From: Actinomycetota bacterium
Lineage (GTDB): Bacteria > Actinomycetota > Acidimicrobiia > Acidimicrobiales > Ilumatobacteraceae
Direction of reading: 5' to 3'
Assembly (NCBI GenBank): GCA_026393575.1
Contig: JAPKZX010000023.1
Location: 31,528 to 95,527 of the forward strand
Length of the DNA stretch: 64,000 nt
Shown here: in pieces, positions 47,450 through 56,540 of the stretch
Numbering within the stretch: the stretch's first letter is position 1
How the letters are laid out: each line of letters starts with the position of its first letter
Position numbers and translations under genes: made by a program
Notes under the pieces: generated by a model
What the model saw: the letters and a program-made list of their open reading frames with translations, nothing else
Told to the model about the DNA's origin: nothing
Database searches by the model: none

Positions 47450-48586
47450 TTGCAGCAACACCAACCAGTGCCGACTGGTGGATGCTCGTAGCAATTGCGT
47501 TGTTGCTGTGTGTTCTCATAGTGCTTTCGATTGCCGAGATGGGCTTGTCGCGAGTCTCGAAACCCAAAGCTCAAGCACTCGCTGATTCGGGTAGCAAGGG
47601 TGGGCAAGCTCTACTCGGTGGTCGTGTTCTTTGTCTTCGCCGAAGCAGTTCCGAAGACATATGCCGTACAACAGCCCGATCGCGCAGCGTTGTCTACATC
47701 AAAGCTCATTTCCCTTCTCGTCGGCTTTTGGCCACTCATGATGATTTCGAAAGGTTTGATCGGCCTGACGAACATTGTCGTAAAAGGAAAGGGCCTAGAA
47801 CAGGGTCCCTTTGTTGGCGAACAGGAATTCCTTGGGTTAGTTGAGGCAGCTGCTCAAGAAGAAGTGATTGAGCACGAAGAACGTGAACTCATTGAGTCCA
47901 TTATCGAGTTTGGTGACACAGTTGTGCGAGAGATCATGCGCCCGCGTCCTGACATCGTCAGTGTGGATTTCGGAAGCACTATCGATGCCGCTATTGACGA
48001 AGCCTTTGAACATGGCGTGAGCCGCATGCCAGTGATGAGTGAAGACGAAGATGGCAATCAAGACGTTGTCGGTATCGCATATACAAAAGATTTGATGAAA
48101 AGAATTAGGGCAGGCGAAGGATCTCAATCGGTTGATTCATTGATTCGCCCCGCTGTAGTTATCCCAGAAAACAAACCAGTTGCGAAGTTGATGCGGGAAA
48201 TGCAACGCGACCACTTTCATATGGCGATTGTGGCTGACGAATACGGAAGCATTACGGGTCTGGTCACTTTGGAAGATTGTCTTGAAGAGTTAGTTGGCGA
48301 GATTGTTGATGAGCACGACGACGAAGACCCGATGGTGCGTTCACTTCCAAACGGCGAGTCGCTCGTTGACGCCGGTATGGCCATCTCTGAATTCAACGAT
48401 CACTTTGAAACAAAGCTGGATGAGGACGAGTTCGACACAGTAGGCGGATTTCTCTTTGGCATCCTCGAACACGTCCCAGTCACCGGTGAATCCCTAGAGA
48501 TAGATGGTTGGCGCTTTGTTGTTGACGAACTAGAGGGAAGGCGCATCACGAAAGTCCGCGTGCTGCCCGTTGTGGATGTCGAGTAA
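47446..48586 (+). pseudogene. CNNM/CorC (HlyC) family transporter, split over two frames with an apparent missing internal TM segment
   Basis: N-part WWMLVAIALLLCVLIVLSIAEMGLSRVSKPKAQALADSGSKGGQALL (frame of 47446); remainder SVVVFFVFAEAVPKTYAVQQPDRAALS...CBS pair...CorC C-domain in the frame of 47531; junction about 47608-47625. Confidence 0.8.
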
Positions 48587-48620
48587 GTAGTTGCCAGTCT
48601 CGGGCGATTAGTTTTCCCGT

Positions 48621-49370
48621 ATGGAAATTTCACTTAAAGGCAAAGTAGCTCTAGTCACGGGAGCATCTCGCGGTATTGGTCTTGCTATCGCTAAGACATT
48701 CGCAGAATCCGGTGCAAGCGTGATGATGGTTTCGAGAAAGATTGATGCTTCTTCCATGGAGGGCATTGATGGAGATGTTGCTATCCGTCCCGCAAATGTT
48801 GGTGACCCAACTGCAGCCGCAGATGTTGTGCGTGAGACCATCGAAAAGTTTGGACGACTCGACATCTTGGTGAACAACGCGGCTACCAACCCGTACTACG
48901 GACCAACGCTTGGAGTTGATGAAAGTCGTTACGAAAAGACATTTCAGGTGAACTTGAAAGCACCGATTCAGTGGACACAGGCTGCGTACGAAGCATCGTT
49001 CAAGGACAATCCCGGCGTCATCATCAATATTGCATCAGTAGGTGGACTACGTACGGATGGTGGTGGACTTGGTATCTACAACCTCACCAAGGCCGCACTC
49101 ATTCACTACACACGCCAACTTGCAAGCGAGATTGGGCCAAACCGAGTTGTGGGCATTGCGCCGGGCCTCGTAAAGACAGACTTTGCGAGTTTCCTAGTTG
49201 AAAACTTTGGTGACAAGATTGCAAAAACAGTTCCTGTGCGCCGATTGGGTGAACCTCAAGACATAGCGAACCTTGCAACGTTTTTAGCGTCAGAAGCAGC
49301 CAGTTGGATTACGGGCGAGACGTACGTGATTGATGGTGGCGCTGGACTCAGCACATCAAATGCTGGCTAG
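48621..49370 (+). CDS. SDR family oxidoreductase (FabG-like)
   Basis: VALVTGASRGIGLAIAKTFAESGA, LVNNAATNPYYG, YNLTKAALIHYTRQLASE, WITGETYVIDGGAGLS. Confidence 0.92.
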   Translation: MEISLKGKVALVTGASRGIGLAIAKTFAESGASVMMVSRKIDASSMEGIDGDVAIRPANVGDPTAAADVVRETIEKFGRLDILVNNAATNPYYGPTLGVDESRYEKTFQVNLKAPIQWTQAAYEASFKDNPGVIINIASVGGLRTDGGGLGIYNLTKAALIHYTRQLASEIGPNRVVGIAPGLVKTDFASFLVENFGDKIAKTVPVRRLGEPQDIANLATFLASEAASWITGETYVIDGGAGLSTSNAG

Positions 49371-50479
49371 TTGGTAATTGAACTCACAAGAATGTTTCGC
49401 TGAGGTTTTCCCAGCGCCGTTCGTGGGATCTCTGCGACAACATGCACGGCGTGTGGCGCACTGTATGCAGGCAATGTTTCCTTCACCCATTCACGAACCG
49501 CCTCAATAGACAAACTTGCGCCTGGTTCCAAGACAACGAAGGCGTGGACGGCATGACCCCACTTGCTGTCCGGCACGCCAGCAACGCACACATCACGAAC
49601 CTCCGTCATCGCACTTAGGCGCGTCTCAACTTGTTCGGGCCACACGTTTTCGCCGCCTGTGACAATCAGATCTCCCTCGCGACCTTCCACATGTAGCAAT
49701 CCGTCGTCGGAGATGTAACCACGATCGCCTGTGTGTAGCCACCCATTAACGAGAGGATTTGTGCCGTCTCGATAAGAACGCAACAGCATTGGTGCACTAA
49801 GAAATACAACGCCATCCCGTATCTCAATCTCGACTTCGTCGAGTGGAAGCCCGTTGTAGACAACTCCACTTCCTGACTCGGTGAGTCCATAAGTAATCAC
49901 AGAGTTGGTGGGCCTGTGTAGTGGCGCTTTAGCTCCGCCGAGAACAATGGTGCGATACAGCGATGTGTCGACTTGCTGCATTGCAGTAGACACCAGCGAG
50001 ACGACTGTGGCGCCCTCCCTGGCTGCGTTGTTATAGGCCTCCACAGTGAACGATGGGGCAGTAATGAATTGCGTTCCCATGATTATTGATCGCAGGATTA
50101 CCGATAGCCCACCAATATGTGAGGGGGGAAGACAGGCAAACCAACAATCGTCTTTAGTGATTCCGAGGCGCGCACTACTGGCCTTGGCACTTGCTTGAAT
50201 TGCGTGATGCGTGAGTACAACACCTTTAGCGGCACCGGTAGTGCCACTGGTAGCGATAACTACAGCATCACCATCTGCAACCTTGTTGCCTCCTGTGCGC
50301 GTATCCCCACTGGCGTCGACGATGACTGTTGGTTGGATGGCTTGCAACACTTCGACTCGTGCCGCTGATGGCAAACGTTGATCCAGGGGAAAGATGGCGT
50401 CGCCAGCATCCCACGCAGATTTCAACCTCTTTACAAACGCATCACCCAGGGGTAAGTCGAGGCAGACGAGTTCGTTCAC
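49367..50479 (-). CDS. menE: o-succinylbenzoate-CoA ligase-like (MenE); start may be 50515
   Basis: VIATSGTTGAAKGVVLTHHAI, TYGLTESGSG, GLLHVEGREGDLIVTGGENVWPEQVETRL; adjacent to menA and menH. Confidence 0.87.
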   Translation of the reverse strand: MNELVCLDLPLGDAFVKRLKSAWDAGDAIFPLDQRLPSAARVEVLQAIQPTVIVDASGDTRTGGNKVADGDAVVIATSGTTGAAKGVVLTHHAIQASAKASSARLGITKDDCWFACLPPSHIGGLSVILRSIIMGTQFITAPSFTVEAYNNAAREGATVVSLVSTAMQQVDTSLYRTIVLGGAKAPLHRPTNSVITYGLTESGSGVVYNGLPLDEVEIEIRDGVVFLSAPMLLRSYRDGTNPLVNGWLHTGDRGYISDDGLLHVEGREGDLIVTGGENVWPEQVETRLSAMTEVRDVCVAGVPDSKWGHAVHAFVVLEPGASLSIEAVREWVKETLPAYSAPHAVHVVAEIPRTALGKPQRNILVSSITN

Positions 50480-50513
50480 TCTTTTAGCGTACGACCCGTG
50501 CGACACTAGATGC

Positions 50514-51416
50514 ATGACGAATCAACCGACCCCTGCATCTCTTGGCTGGAAGAAATGGATACTTGGTGCCCGTCCCCGCACTTTGCCGGCCGCTGTAGTG
50601 CCCGTTTTCATCGGTATGGCATGCGCCGCATCTAGTGAAAATTCAATTTGGTGGCGTGCAGCACTGGCGGGGGTTGTGAGCCTCGCTCTGCAGGTTGGCG
50701 TCAATTATGCAAACGACTACTCAGACGGCATCAAGGGAACCGATGCTGTGCGGGTGGGTCCACTTCGGTTGGTCGGATCCGGTGTAGCAAGTGCGTCGTC
50801 TGTAAAGAGGGCAGCATTCGTGGCTTTTGGTATTGCTGCTGTGGCTGGACTTGCTCTTGCGATTGTCACCACTTGGTTATTGATTCTTGTAGGTGTTGTG
50901 TCTATTGCAGCGGCGTGGACGTATACAGGCGGACCACGTCCCTACGGTTATGCGGGCTTAGGTGAAGTGTTTGTCTTTGTGTTTTTCGGAGTCGTAGCAA
51001 CGATCGGCACGGAATATGTAGTGGCTGAACAGATGTCATTGATGGGTTTGTTAGCAAGTGTTGTGGCCGGGTGTTTTGCTTGCTCATTACTTGTGATCAA
51101 TAACTTGCGTGATATTCCTGGTGACACTGTTGCGGGGAAGCGGACGCTTGCTGTGGTCTTGGGCGATGTGAAGACCCGCTATTTGTTTGCATCTTTGATC
51201 GCAGTTGCTGGCATCGTGATTATTGTGACGTCGTTTGTGGCGGGCCCATTTGCTCTGTTTGGCCTGGTGGGCGTTATCGCAGTGAAGCCGGCACTTGATG
51301 CAGTGGCACGCGGTGCAAAGGGGAAAGACCTCATCATTGTTCTTGGTGCAGTCGGAAAGGCGCAGATGATTATGGGTCTCACGTACGCAGCAGGAATTGC
51401 TATCGCACTTATTTAG
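50514..51416 (+). CDS. menA: 1,4-dihydroxy-2-naphthoate octaprenyltransferase
   Basis: ARPRTLPAAVVPVFIGMACA, VNYANDYSDGIKGTDAVRVGPLRLVGSG, INNLRDIPGDTVAGKRTLAVVLGD. Confidence 0.95.
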   Translation: MTNQPTPASLGWKKWILGARPRTLPAAVVPVFIGMACAASSENSIWWRAALAGVVSLALQVGVNYANDYSDGIKGTDAVRVGPLRLVGSGVASASSVKRAAFVAFGIAAVAGLALAIVTTWLLILVGVVSIAAAWTYTGGPRPYGYAGLGEVFVFVFFGVVATIGTEYVVAEQMSLMGLLASVVAGCFACSLLVINNLRDIPGDTVAGKRTLAVVLGDVKTRYLFASLIAVAGIVIIVTSFVAGPFALFGLVGVIAVKPALDAVARGAKGKDLIIVLGAVGKAQMIMGLTYAAGIAIALI

Positions 51417-52149
51417 TTGCTGTAAAGCGAAGCAACTCTTCGATAAACCTTTTGGGTTGTTCTAGGTGCACTGTGTGTCCAGCACCTTCTATGGCTACAC
51501 AAGTTGCGTTGGGAATAATCGTCGCCATTTCCAGAGCGATGGAATGAAATTTTGTGTCTGTGGTTCCACACAGGAGTAACACTGGTATAGACAAGGCGTG
51601 TAGTTGGTCCCACAGTGGCTCTTGCGTGCCCGTGCCCGCGAAGCGCAGTGAATCAGCCAGTCCCCGCGGAGTGTTACGAAGGCGATCTTGTCGTTGATTA
51701 GTAGCGCTGTTGAGACCGGCAAAGAGTGGTTGAGATAACCATTCGTCTATGAATGCAGTGACGCCCACGTCTTCAATGTGATTGGCCAAAGTGTCATCAC
51801 TGTTCTTGCGAGCAGATCTTTCGTCATCGTCTCGAATTCCTGCTGTTCCGCTAATGAGCACGATCGAGGTGACTTTGTGCGGATGTTGTAACGCTGTGTG
51901 TAGAGCCATGCGTGCACCCATTGAGTATCCAACGAGACATCCGGTTGGCATGATCGCTGCAATGTCGTCGCCAATTTGAGTAAGCGAACGATGGCCATCT
52001 GCAGATTCGCCGTGACCAGGAGCATCAACCAACGTGCTGGCTAATGGCAAGTGTTCAACTAACTCCAACCAACTGTGTGATGTCTGTGTAAAGCCATGGA
52101 GAAATGTTGCAGGCGAACCGCTTCCGATGACGTGGGAGGAAAGCGTCAT
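51409..52149 (-). CDS. menH: Alpha/beta hydrolase, MenH-like (SHCHC synthase)
   Basis: TFLHGFTQTSHSWLELVEHL, VGYSMGARMALHTAL, GAGHTVHLEQPKRF; located in men cluster. Confidence 0.75.
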   Translation of the reverse strand: MTLSSHVIGSGSPATFLHGFTQTSHSWLELVEHLPLASTLVDAPGHGESADGHRSLTQIGDDIAAIMPTGCLVGYSMGARMALHTALQHPHKVTSIVLISGTAGIRDDDERSARKNSDDTLANHIEDVGVTAFIDEWLSQPLFAGLNSATNQRQDRLRNTPRGLADSLRFAGTGTQEPLWDQLHALSIPVLLLCGTTDTKFHSIALEMATIIPNATCVAIEGAGHTVHLEQPKRFIEELLRFTATK

Positions 52150-52814
52150 TTAGAAAGGACACGTTCCATGACGTTGATAAAAACGTCGATGTCCTGAGCG
52201 CCCGGAATGAGAAACTTGTTGTCAATTACAAATGAAGGCACTGCCGTTATCTCACGTGCAGCTGCACCTTGGAAATCTTCTAAGACTTCCGAGTTCCCTT
52301 CGTCGGTATCGAGCCACTGTCGAAGTGCGGATGAGTCGAGGCCCAGTGATTGTGCGCAGGAAGCGACCACATCTGCATCGCCCACATTGCGTCCTTCGGT
52401 GAAGTAAGCGCTCAGCAAGTTTTCTTTGAACGCCGATTGCTTCTCTGCACCATGATGAGACAGCACCCAATGAAGAGCTCGGTGGGCCAAGATGGTGTTA
52501 GCTCGGACTGCGATGTCCATATTGAATTCAATATTGTCCTGAGCGGCGACATCTGTGACATGGCGCAATATCTGTTCGGCCCGCTCGCGCCCACCGAATT
52601 TCTTGGCGTATGCGTCCACGACTGGGGTGGCCATGCCAGCAGGGGCGGTTGGGTCCAGCTGGAAAGCCTTGTACACCACCTCTATGGGCTCCGTGACACC
52701 TTTCTCGCGCAGACGGGCAATTGCAGCCTCAAAACGGCGCTTACCTATAAAGCACCATGGGCACACAACGTCGGACCAAATTTCCACTCTCACAGGTGAC
52801 ACGATAGGTGACAT
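52146..52814 (-). CDS. DsbA family/FrnE-like thioredoxin-fold oxidoreductase
   Basis: VEIWSDVVCPWCFIGKRRFEAAI, EITAVPSFVIDNKFLIPGAQ. Confidence 0.9.
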   Translation of the reverse strand: MSPIVSPVRVEIWSDVVCPWCFIGKRRFEAAIARLREKGVTEPIEVVYKAFQLDPTAPAGMATPVVDAYAKKFGGRERAEQILRHVTDVAAQDNIEFNMDIAVRANTILAHRALHWVLSHHGAEKQSAFKENLLSAYFTEGRNVGDADVVASCAQSLGLDSSALRQWLDTDEGNSEVLEDFQGAAAREITAVPSFVIDNKFLIPGAQDIDVFINVMERVLSK

Positions 52815-54495
52815 GAGTTCTATCGGCGACACCGCAGCCACCTTTTGTGCCACCTTGGTGGATGAGTGGATTCGACAAGGGCTTCGCCATGCGATGGTTG
52901 CCCCTGGAAGTCGGAGCACGCCTCTGGCAGTTGCACTCGCGCATCGAAACGAAATTGCAGTCCACATATTCCATGATGAGCGCAGTGCTTCTTTTGCAGC
53001 GCTCGGTATCGCTTTGGCGCAGGGCCGACCTGCAATTCTGCTGTGTACATCTGGCACTGCTGCCACTCATTTCCATGGTGCTGTTGTGGAAGCGCATCAG
53101 AGCAATGTGCCCATCATCGTATGTACGGCTGATAGGCCTCCCGAGTTGCGAGATGTTGGCGCTCCTCAAACTATTGATCAGACAAAACTGTTTGGGTCTG
53201 CTGTGCGATGGAGTCACGACCCCGGAGTTCCATCCGATGATGCACGCGGTTCGTGGCGTGCGCTCGCCGCGCGAAGTTATGCAGAAAGTCTCGGGGCTCG
53301 TCCCGGCCCAGTCCACCTCAACCTTCCGTTTAGAGAACCACTAGTCGGAAACGTTCAGGAATTACCAGTGGCACGTGATGGTGCATGGTCGCAAACTTTT
53401 CATGCTCAAGGCGTTGACCAATCCGTCATCGCAACTATCGCGGCCCAAGTGACCGACAAGACCGGCATCGTTATCGCCGGACGAGGTGCAACCCGAGATG
53501 TACTAAGTGTGGCGAAGGCTTTGAATTGGCCGGTCTTTGCAGACCCACGTAGTGGATTGCGTGAATGTGATGAGTCTGTTGTTTTGGCATTCGACAGCAT
53601 TGTGCGAGTGTCGCAATTTGTTTCCGCCCACAAGCCTGATGTGGTGTTGTGGGTTGGTGAACCACCGGCCTCCAAAGTGTTGGCGCAGTGGGTATCCACC
53701 CTTGATGCGTTCAAGATTCATATCTCTGGTGCGCCATCGGTGATAGATCCGCAGCACTCAAACAATCTGTCTGTGAATGGCGATGTTGGATTGATGTGTG
53801 AACGACTGATTCCGCTTGTTCGTGCAAGTAGTAAGGAATGGTTACTCAGTTGGCAAAAAGCCGAAACTGCTGCACAGAAAGCCATTGCTGCGTGGACTGC
53901 GGAAAACTTTTCCGAGCCAACTGTGGCGAGGGTATTGACATCGTCCTTGGCTGTAGGTGATCAACTCGTTATTTCGTCGTCTATGCCTATTCGCGATGTC
54001 GAGTGGTTTGGTTCGGTGACAGGTGGTGTCACAGTGCATTCGAACCGAGGAGCTAACGGCATTGATGGAGTCGTGAGTACAGCAGTGGGCGTCGCGCTCG
54101 GTTCTGGTTCGCCAACTTCATTGCTTATTGGTGATGTTGCCCTGTTGCACGACGTGAACGGTCTACTGGCATTGAATCGTCGCACCGTAGACATGTCCAT
54201 TGTGGTGACCAACAACGATGGTGGATCTATTTTTTCATTTTTGCCGCAAGCGGAACATCTAGACCGGGCCACGTTTGAATTGTTATACGGAACTCCACAC
54301 GGTGTCTCGTTTGAGCATGTTGCAAAAACCTATGGGCTTTCGTACTTCATCGCCACTGATGAAGAGTCTTTGCGTGACGCTCTCGCTCAATCTGGAACCA
54401 AGATTGTGGAAGTGGTGCTAGATCGCACTGTGAATGTCAGTCAGCACGACGAATTGAATCGCAGCATCGCCGCTGTCGTTGTTGCTACGGCCTGA
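52813..54495 (+). CDS. menD: 2-succinyl-5-enolpyruvyl-6-hydroxy-3-cyclohexene-1-carboxylate synthase
   Basis: WIRQGLRHAMVAPGSRSTPLAVALA, LCTSGTAATHFHGAVVEAHQSNVPIIVCTADRPPELRDVGAPQTIDQTKLFG, NRGANGIDGVVSTAVGVAL. Confidence 0.96.
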   Translation: MSSIGDTAATFCATLVDEWIRQGLRHAMVAPGSRSTPLAVALAHRNEIAVHIFHDERSASFAALGIALAQGRPAILLCTSGTAATHFHGAVVEAHQSNVPIIVCTADRPPELRDVGAPQTIDQTKLFGSAVRWSHDPGVPSDDARGSWRALAARSYAESLGARPGPVHLNLPFREPLVGNVQELPVARDGAWSQTFHAQGVDQSVIATIAAQVTDKTGIVIAGRGATRDVLSVAKALNWPVFADPRSGLRECDESVVLAFDSIVRVSQFVSAHKPDVVLWVGEPPASKVLAQWVSTLDAFKIHISGAPSVIDPQHSNNLSVNGDVGLMCERLIPLVRASSKEWLLSWQKAETAAQKAIAAWTAENFSEPTVARVLTSSLAVGDQLVISSSMPIRDVEWFGSVTGGVTVHSNRGANGIDGVVSTAVGVALGSGSPTSLLIGDVALLHDVNGLLALNRRTVDMSIVVTNNDGGSIFSFLPQAEHLDRATFELLYGTPHGVSFEHVAKTYGLSYFIATDEESLRDALAQSGTKIVEVVLDRTVNVSQHDELNRSIAAVVVATA

Positions 54496-55711
54496 CAATG
54501 GCTGACAGCATCGCTTGAAACTTTGCCTGAGTCTCGGCTAGTTCTGAATAGGGATTGCTGTCTGCAACTATTCCGCCTCCCGCGAACAAACGAGCACTCC
54601 GGCGATCGTTTGACAACTCTGCACAGCGAATGGTGACTGCAAAGCATCCGTCGCCATCTCTGTTCATCCAGCCAACGGCTCCGCCATAAAAATTGCGGTC
54701 CATCTCTTCATGTTCAGTGATGAAATCGATTGCTTCAGAAGAGGGAAATCCACCCAATGCGGGCGTTGGGCAGAGTGCTTGAACGAGAGTAAACACATGT
54801 GCTGGAGGGTCATGCAGTGCGCCTTCAATGGCCGTGCCAAGGTGCTGCACGTTTGCGACAGTCACGATGGATGGCTCTGCCTCCCAATCAAGATATGAAC
54901 AGTGGGGAAGCAGTGTGTCGTGCACCATGTCGATGACGACACGATGTTCCAGTTGATCTTTCGTGCTTGCAATCAATGCCTCGGCTAACGCTGCATCTGT
55001 CTCTGCATCGCCAGAACGTGGTGCAGTTCCTGCAAGCGGATGACTGCGAACTGTTCGGCCGGTTACTTCAACAAGCAGTTCTGGTGAGGCACCAATCATG
55101 TTGTTGATGCAGTATCGATAACTGCTACCAAATAGGGCGCGTAGGCGCAATAGAACTGCGTGAGTGTCAATAGGGTCGTCTGCGTGCACTTCAATGTCTC
55201 TGGCGATGACTGCCTTGCGCAACAAGCCAGCACGTACAGCGTCACGTGCGGCTGTGACCGTGTCTAGGTAGCGACCAACCGGCATCACAGGCGACACCCG
55301 ATAGGAGTTGCTGGACGGACGCGGTGGACGAGAATCATTGTTGCTCTCCAGAAGGGTCTGAAGTGATTCGTCTGTGAGGTCGTCTTCAGAATCGCTCACG
55401 ACAGTCATGGTTGCAGAACCATCAGAGTGCTTGGTGAACGTGGCACCCATAAGAAGAAAAACCGACGGATTCTGCGGCAGAAAGGGGACAAGACCAAACG
55501 CGATAGGTGTTGCCAAACTTGATTCCGTTGGTTGCGCATGACGAGACAAAGTCATGTCGTTTAGTACGGCACGCATGGCGTCAGAATCGGCTCGAAGATT
55601 CTCGTTTAGCCCTGCCGAACCAATTCCACTCTGTACGAACAGGACACCATCGCCGCCACATACTGCGTTCAAGTCGAACTCAGTAGAGACTGGGACGGTG
55701 CGGTAGATCAT
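54485..55711 (-). CDS. menF: Isochorismate synthase
   Basis: Chorismate-binding motifs LLVEVTGRTVRSHPLAGTAPR, PTPALGGFPSSEAIDFITEHEEMDRNFYGGAVGWMNRDGDG. Confidence 0.93.
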   Translation of the reverse strand: MIYRTVPVSTEFDLNAVCGGDGVLFVQSGIGSAGLNENLRADSDAMRAVLNDMTLSRHAQPTESSLATPIAFGLVPFLPQNPSVFLLMGATFTKHSDGSATMTVVSDSEDDLTDESLQTLLESNNDSRPPRPSSNSYRVSPVMPVGRYLDTVTAARDAVRAGLLRKAVIARDIEVHADDPIDTHAVLLRLRALFGSSYRYCINNMIGASPELLVEVTGRTVRSHPLAGTAPRSGDAETDAALAEALIASTKDQLEHRVVIDMVHDTLLPHCSYLDWEAEPSIVTVANVQHLGTAIEGALHDPPAHVFTLVQALCPTPALGGFPSSEAIDFITEHEEMDRNFYGGAVGWMNRDGDGCFAVTIRCAELSNDRRSARLFAGGGIVADSNPYSELAETQAKFQAMLSAIVRP

Positions 55712-56433
55712 GAGTTGCGTGTGCCGACCATTAACTGCGTGAGGCCACCAGATAGTTGCGTGTGTGTTGCGTCTGCAAAACCAGCGGTTTGCAACATCTG
55801 CAGCAACTCATGGCGTTCAGGTAAATACGCGACGCTGCGTGGCAGGTAACGGTATGCAGGCCCGTCGCTGAGAAGTGCCCCAATACGTGGCACAACTTTT
55901 CCGAAGTAGATGTTGTTCCCGAATCGGATGAGTCGGTTGTGCGGAACACCCACATCTAGTAACGCGACGCGACCGCCTGGCTTAATGGCGCGTGCGCACT
56001 CAGCAAAGAAAGTTGGCAAGTCAACCAGATTGCGCAACGCAAACCCACAAATGATGCCATCGACTGAATGGTCGGGCACAGGAAGTCGAAGGATGTCGGC
56101 TTGGGTGCGCGGCGCGTTGCTTCGATCAGCACACAACATGCCGAATGACAAATCCATGGCAATGGGACGCAATTTGGCGCGTCGAAGATCGATGCATAAG
56201 TCACCAGTGCCAGCAGCTAAGTCAAGTACGAGCGAACCTGCTGGGAGTTGAAGGTCTTTCACTGCACGTTTGCGCCACCGAACATCGAGACGAAATGTCA
56301 TCACTCGATTGACGAGGTCATAACGAGGCGCAATGGCATCGAACATGGACTGCACCATGCGCGCCTTGTCTTCTCCTTGGGGGAGGGATTGTGTGTCCCA
56401 CGTTGGACGAGGGTTGGGGTCTGGAGTGGTCAC
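55708..56433 (-). CDS. menG: Demethylmenaquinone/ubiquinone methyltransferase
   Basis: MFDAIAPRYDLVNRVMTFRLDVRWRKRAV, VLDLAAGTGDLCIDLRR, GFALRNLVDLPTFFAECARAIKPGGRVALLD. Confidence 0.95.
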   Translation of the reverse strand: MTTPDPNPRPTWDTQSLPQGEDKARMVQSMFDAIAPRYDLVNRVMTFRLDVRWRKRAVKDLQLPAGSLVLDLAAGTGDLCIDLRRAKLRPIAMDLSFGMLCADRSNAPRTQADILRLPVPDHSVDGIICGFALRNLVDLPTFFAECARAIKPGGRVALLDVGVPHNRLIRFGNNIYFGKVVPRIGALLSDGPAYRYLPRSVAYLPERHELLQMLQTAGFADATHTQLSGGLTQLMVGTRNS

Positions 56434-56540
56434 AGGGCAAGGCTATTGCTCTGAATCGGCACAGACAGACTCTTGACTCGCAGACATTGGTCACGGGGCA
56501 TAAGAATGATTGAAACCACTGTGTCAATTGGAGGCACCCC

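Noticed and set aside
52847-53344. 165-aa ORF overlapping menD in another frame
   Set aside because: menD frame has strong continuous family motifs; the alternative frame has none.
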